Shown: positions 5,461-7,778 of the stretch, in pieces
How positions within the stretch are numbered: the first letter of the stretch is position 1
Layout: every line of letters starts with the position of its first letter
Assembly (NCBI GenBank): GCA_030642635.1
Contig: DAOWNK010000150.1
Span: 1 to 7,778, forward strand
Origin: Pirellulales bacterium
GTDB lineage: Bacteria > Planctomycetota > Planctomycetia > Pirellulales > Thermoguttaceae
Length of the DNA stretch: 7,778 nucleotides
Direction of reading: 5' to 3'
Made by a program: the position numbers and the translations under genes
Notes under the pieces: model-generated
Told to the model about the DNA's origin: nothing
Seen by the model: the letters and a program-made list of their open reading frames with translations, nothing else
Database searches by the model: none

Positions 5461-6789
5461 ATGCGATACACAGTCCTAATAGCAATCTTGCTTTGCGTGT
5501 TTCTCGGCGGATGTCGGCAGCGGGTGGATTCGGACCAGCCGGGGCCGCAGGACGTTAGAAATTATGGCGATCTGCCCGGTCTGAGGTCAACCACCGACGG
5601 GAAGCTTCGTGAGGAGCTTGACCGAATTGTAGAGGACGGCGGCACGCCGGAGCAGCTTTGCAAGTCCGGTGTCCCGAAGTCCGACAACGCGGCCGAGGAA
5701 CTCCTGGTGTTGTTTCCGGACCGTCGGCTGGACGATTTGCTGTGCGAGTCGGAGAAATTGTTTCCGAGCGGTCGGTTTGAATTCAACCCGGTCGAGTTGC
5801 ATCGTGCGATCGACTTCCGCAAGCGTCACGACGCCGCGCGGCTTCGTGCCCGGGCTGCACTGGAACGGCCGTGGTGCGATTTCGACATAGACTTCAGCGC
5901 AGGGTTCCAGGCCGATTTGAAGTTTATCGCCGCCGTGCGGATATGCGCCAGGCTCGAGGCGTTCCATGCGGCCGAGGCGATCGAGGCAGGCAAAGCGGCC
6001 GATGCAGTCGAATCGTTGGCCGTCATGCTGCACCTGGCACAATGCCTTGGCGCCGAGCGGCACGTCGAGGCAAGACTCGAAGCGGCGTTGCTGCGCACCG
6101 AGGCGTTCAACGTGTTGCAGGCCGTCGTGCTGAGCAAGAACATCACACCGAAGGACCTTGAGCGGTTGCAGGAGATTGTACAAAAACAACTGGAGGACTG
6201 GCCCGACGACGCCGAGGCATGGATCGGCGACCGTGCGATCGGCATGCACTCCTACGAGTTGGTCCGCGACGGCAGACTCACGGAGTTGCTGACCCTGCGG
6301 GAACTCGACCTGTTTGCAAAAGAAGGCAAGCTGAAAAAGCTCTTGGCCGCCGCACGGCAAAACGTCGATGCCGACCAGTTGCACTACCTTCAGACCATGC
6401 GGCGGATCATCGACAGTTGCAGCCGCCCGTACTATCAGCGCACGTTGCTGTTCAATTCGATCCGCGAGGAGTTGCAGCGGCGGCGGAACTCGCCGGAGTT
6501 TCCCATGGTGGCCGGGCGATTGCTCTTACCGGATATCCAAAAGGGACACGCCATCCAGGCACAGGACCGTGCAAATTGGGAAGCCTGGGCGTTGGCGCTG
6601 GCTCTGGCCACCGCCCGGCCGCTGCCGGTCGGACGGATCAACCCGATTACAGGCGAGAACTACATGCACTCCAAGCAAAACGACCGCATTGTGGTCGAGA
6701 ACTTCGGCTCCGGCGAGCAGGGCGACCGGCCGTCGATTAGCGTGCCGTGCCTGGGTGAAGGGAATAGGGGGATCGGGGTTCGGGAATAG
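5461..6789 (+). CDS. Lipoprotein of unknown function
   Basis: A 442-residue protein I do not recognise as a named family. Residues 1-17 are a short lipoprotein signal peptide (MRYTVLIAILLCVFLGG) with lipobox LGGC and acceptor Cys18, so the mature protein should be lipid-anchored outside the cytoplasmic membrane. Residues about 75-385 are rich in Ala, Leu, Glu and Arg and look mostly alpha-helical, with runs such as ARLEAFHAAEAIEAGKAADA. Near the end, NPITGENY (394-401) followed by NDRIVVENFGSG resembles the 'N/D-P-x-T/D-G-x-x-Y...D-x-VVYS' tails seen in planctomycete exported and pseudopilin-like proteins; this is a loose resemblance only. The last nine residues (434-442, GNRGIGVRE) and the stop are encoded by a G-rich repeat, so the ancestral C-terminus may have been different. 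No Shine-Dalgarno is visible. Codon use looks normal for the window. Confidence 0.82.
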   Translation: MRYTVLIAILLCVFLGGCRQRVDSDQPGPQDVRNYGDLPGLRSTTDGKLREELDRIVEDGGTPEQLCKSGVPKSDNAAEELLVLFPDRRLDDLLCESEKLFPSGRFEFNPVELHRAIDFRKRHDAARLRARAALERPWCDFDIDFSAGFQADLKFIAAVRICARLEAFHAAEAIEAGKAADAVESLAVMLHLAQCLGAERHVEARLEAALLRTEAFNVLQAVVLSKNITPKDLERLQEIVQKQLEDWPDDAEAWIGDRAIGMHSYELVRDGRLTELLTLRELDLFAKEGKLKKLLAAARQNVDADQLHYLQTMRRIIDSCSRPYYQRTLLFNSIREELQRRRNSPEFPMVAGRLLLPDIQKGHAIQAQDRANWEAWALALALATARPLPVGRINPITGENYMHSKQNDRIVVENFGSGEQGDRPSISVPCLGEGNRGIGVRE

Positions 6790-6800
6790 GGGATCGGGGT
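6760..6800 (+). repeat. G-rich tandem repeat forming the 3' end of the lipoprotein gene
   Basis: Two tandem copies of a roughly 21-bp unit, GGGAATAGGGGATCGGGG plus TTC, with one extra G in the first copy. The second copy supplies the TAG stop of the lipoprotein ORF (6787-6789). Many GGG/GGGG runs on the plus strand could form a G-quadruplex in DNA or mRNA. The same motifs appear in opposite orientation at 6995-7057. Confidence 0.8.
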
Positions 6801-6824
6801 GTTGTTTTGTAAATAACCCATTTA

Positions 6825-6844
6825 GCCGCCGTGCTTGCGCGGCG
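6825..6844 (+). terminator. Weak hairpin downstream of the lipoprotein gene
   Basis: GCCGC (6825-6829) pairs with GCGGC (6839-6843) around a 9-nt loop; a one-step shifted pairing CGCCG/CGGCG is also possible. It is followed by GCGTTTG but no real T-run. It may help end lipoprotein transcription. Confidence 0.25.
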
Positions 6845-6897
6845 CGTTTGCTGTGTGTTGGGATAAACCCCAATACCGTTGAATTAAGGGACGGAAT

Positions 6898-6982
6898 CAG
6901 TGGCACCGGCGTCCCGCCGGTGTGACGTAACTCGAAGTAATACATATACTCGTGCACCACCGGCGGGACGCCGGTGCCACTG
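6898..6982. repeat. Inverted pair of family 1 REP-like palindromes (BIME-like)
   Basis: Two perfect 25-bp inverted copies at 6898-6922 and 6958-6982 are separated by 35 bp. Each has the layout CAGTGG, stem CACCGGCG/CGCCGGTG (the CAC overlaps the head) and a 3-nt TCC loop. A GTGG tetranucleotide directly precedes the stem, a layout like REP sequences mobilised by REP-associated tyrosine transposases. The spacer (6923-6957) is A/T-richer and contains TACATATACT. A diverged third copy lies inside the FecR gene at 980-1004. Confidence 0.88.
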
Positions 6983-6994
6983 GTTGAAGTGTTA

Positions 6995-7057
6995 CCCGAA
7001 CCCCGATTCCCGAACCCCGATTCCCGAACCCCGAACCCCGAACCCCGATTCCCGAAT
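6995..7057 (-). repeat. Heptamer-based C/G-rich repeat directly upstream of apbE
   Basis: Read on the minus strand this is a run of units TTCGGGG and TTCGGGAATCGGGG, about nine heptamers in all. It is the inverse of the G-rich block at 6760-6800 and related in sequence. It ends 9 nt before the apbE ATG, so it occupies the normal leader and ribosome-binding position. GTTACC occurs at both borders (6991-6996 and 7059-7064). The rest of the 277-nt gap from 6790 to 7066 holds the hairpin and the palindrome pair noted separately and no ORF. Confidence 0.85.
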
Positions 7058-7066
7058 GGTTACCGC

Positions 7067-7778
7067 ATGACCCGAAAAACCAGCCGACGTGATTTTCTGA
7101 AAGGCAAATCGGCCGCTGATGTAGTTGCCGAAGCCGGGGCGTACGTGATACAGGTCTCGCGTAGGGCAATGGCGTGCGAGTTCGAGGTGCAACTGAATGC
7201 CGGACAATACGACCACGGCACCGAAATCGCACTGGAGGTGCTCGACCTGGTCGATAAGCTGGAGGATCAATTCTCCGTCTTCCGCGAGACCAGCGAACTG
7301 TGCCGCATAAACCGCACCGCCGGCCGGCAGCCGGTCGAGGTCGAGCCGCACCTGTTCGATCTACTTCAACTTGCCGTGCGGTTGCACGAGGAGACCGACG
7401 GTGCGTTCGACGTTACCTCCGCACCGCTGTGGGAGGCTTGGGGATTCGCCCGGCGCAAAGGGGCCGTCCCCGACCGGGAACAACTCGCCGAGGCCCTAAG
7501 CCGGGTGGGCAGCCGTTGGCTTGAACTCGACGCCGAACGCAAAACTATCAGATTCAATCGACCCGGCGTGCAACTGACCCTGGGCGGCATCGGCAAAGGC
7601 CATGCGCTGGACCGCTGCGCTGAAAAATTGCTCGATACCGGCATCGACGCTTTCCTGATCCACGGCGGTCGCAGCAGCGTGACGGCACACGGCCGGCACA
7701 TGACACAACGTGAAGGCGCCGAACAACTCCCGCGCGGCTGGCGAGTCGGGCGCGGGCATCCCCTGCCACGCGCCCGCC
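7067..7778 (+). CDS. apbE: FAD:protein FMN transferase (ApbE family), partial (runs off right edge)
   Basis: ApbE enzymes take FMN from FAD and attach it covalently to Thr or Ser of target proteins such as Nqr/Rnf subunits, normally outside the cytoplasmic membrane. 237 codons are visible. Family marks: RRAMACEFEVQL (32-43, equivalent of the MGT-start strand), FSVFRETSELCRINRTAG (69-86), DGAFDVTSAPLWEAWGF (111-127), GGIGKGHALDR (173-183, the flavin/Mg binding region) and LIHGGRSSVTAHG (197-209), where other family members usually have a GGD-like motif. The N-terminus TRKTSRRDFLKGKSA contains a twin-arginine consensus (SRRDFLK), but the next 20 residues are not a normal hydrophobic core, so Tat export is doubtful. 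The ATG at 7067 is chosen because homologous sequence begins at once; the frame is open further upstream through repeat DNA. No Shine-Dalgarno is visible. No flavinylation target is in view. Confidence 0.92.
   Translation, partial: MTRKTSRRDFLKGKSAADVVAEAGAYVIQVSRRAMACEFEVQLNAGQYDHGTEIALEVLDLVDKLEDQFSVFRETSELCRINRTAGRQPVEVEPHLFDLLQLAVRLHEETDGAFDVTSAPLWEAWGFARRKGAVPDREQLAEALSRVGSRWLELDAERKTIRFNRPGVQLTLGGIGKGHALDRCAEKLLDTGIDAFLIHGGRSSVTAHGRHMTQREGAEQLPRGWRVGRGHPLPRAR

Noticed and set aside
5587..6384. 265-codon minus-strand frame inside the lipoprotein gene
   Set aside because: The plus-strand frame has a signal peptide and lipobox and a coherent helical composition; the antisense frame has neither start context nor recognisable features.
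6526..7351. Minus-strand frames across the lipoprotein-apbE gap (peptides such as GSGFGVRGSGIGVR and HTGGTPVP)
   Set aside because: These are translations of the heptamer and palindrome repeats, not genes.

Overview
The window looks like chromosomal DNA of a moderately GC-rich planctomycete (phylum Planctomycetota; class not settled). Three things point there: an ECF sigma factor of the Rhodopirellula/Verrucomicrobium type translationally coupled to a membrane-anchored FecR-domain protein; DnaB and ApbE sequences that read like planctomycete versions; and gene borders crowded with palindromic and heptamer repeats. Taxonomy is inferred from family resemblance recalled without a search.

Layout. 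Five genes lie on the minus strand. From right to left they are: an O6-alkylguanine-DNA alkyltransferase-like/endonuclease V fusion (4305-5297), a 57-residue 2[4Fe-4S] ferredoxin (3921-4094), the replicative helicase dnaB (2307-3752), an ECF sigma factor (1444-2022), and a FecR/malectin-like membrane protein that runs off the left edge (1-1447). Two genes lie on the plus strand: a lipoprotein of unknown function (5461-6789), divergent from the fusion gene, and an ApbE-type FAD:protein FMN transferase that runs off the right edge (7067-7778).

How the genes relate. Sigma and FecR overlap by four bases (ATGA) and form a regulatory pair. The other neighbours (DNA repair fusion, ferredoxin, helicase, lipoprotein, flavinyl transferase) have no obvious shared pathway, and no integrase, transposase, CRISPR or defence operon is visible. 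ORFs antisense to dnaB, the lipoprotein gene and other real genes are codon-bias shadows.

The most unusual content is between and at the ends of the genes. Four of the five non-overlapping gene junctions carry an inverted-repeat element, each of a different sequence family: 2181-2288, 3786-3924, 5365-5442, and a nested set at 6760-7057. A fifth copy, of the 6898-6982 family, sits in frame inside the FecR coding sequence (980-1004); its differences from the intergenic copies are two compensatory base-pair changes. One element supplies the ferredoxin stop codon and another supplies the last residues and stop of the lipoprotein. The repair fusion is also notable: its alkyltransferase half keeps the Cys-His-Glu active site but lacks the base-flipping Tyr and the Arg finger.
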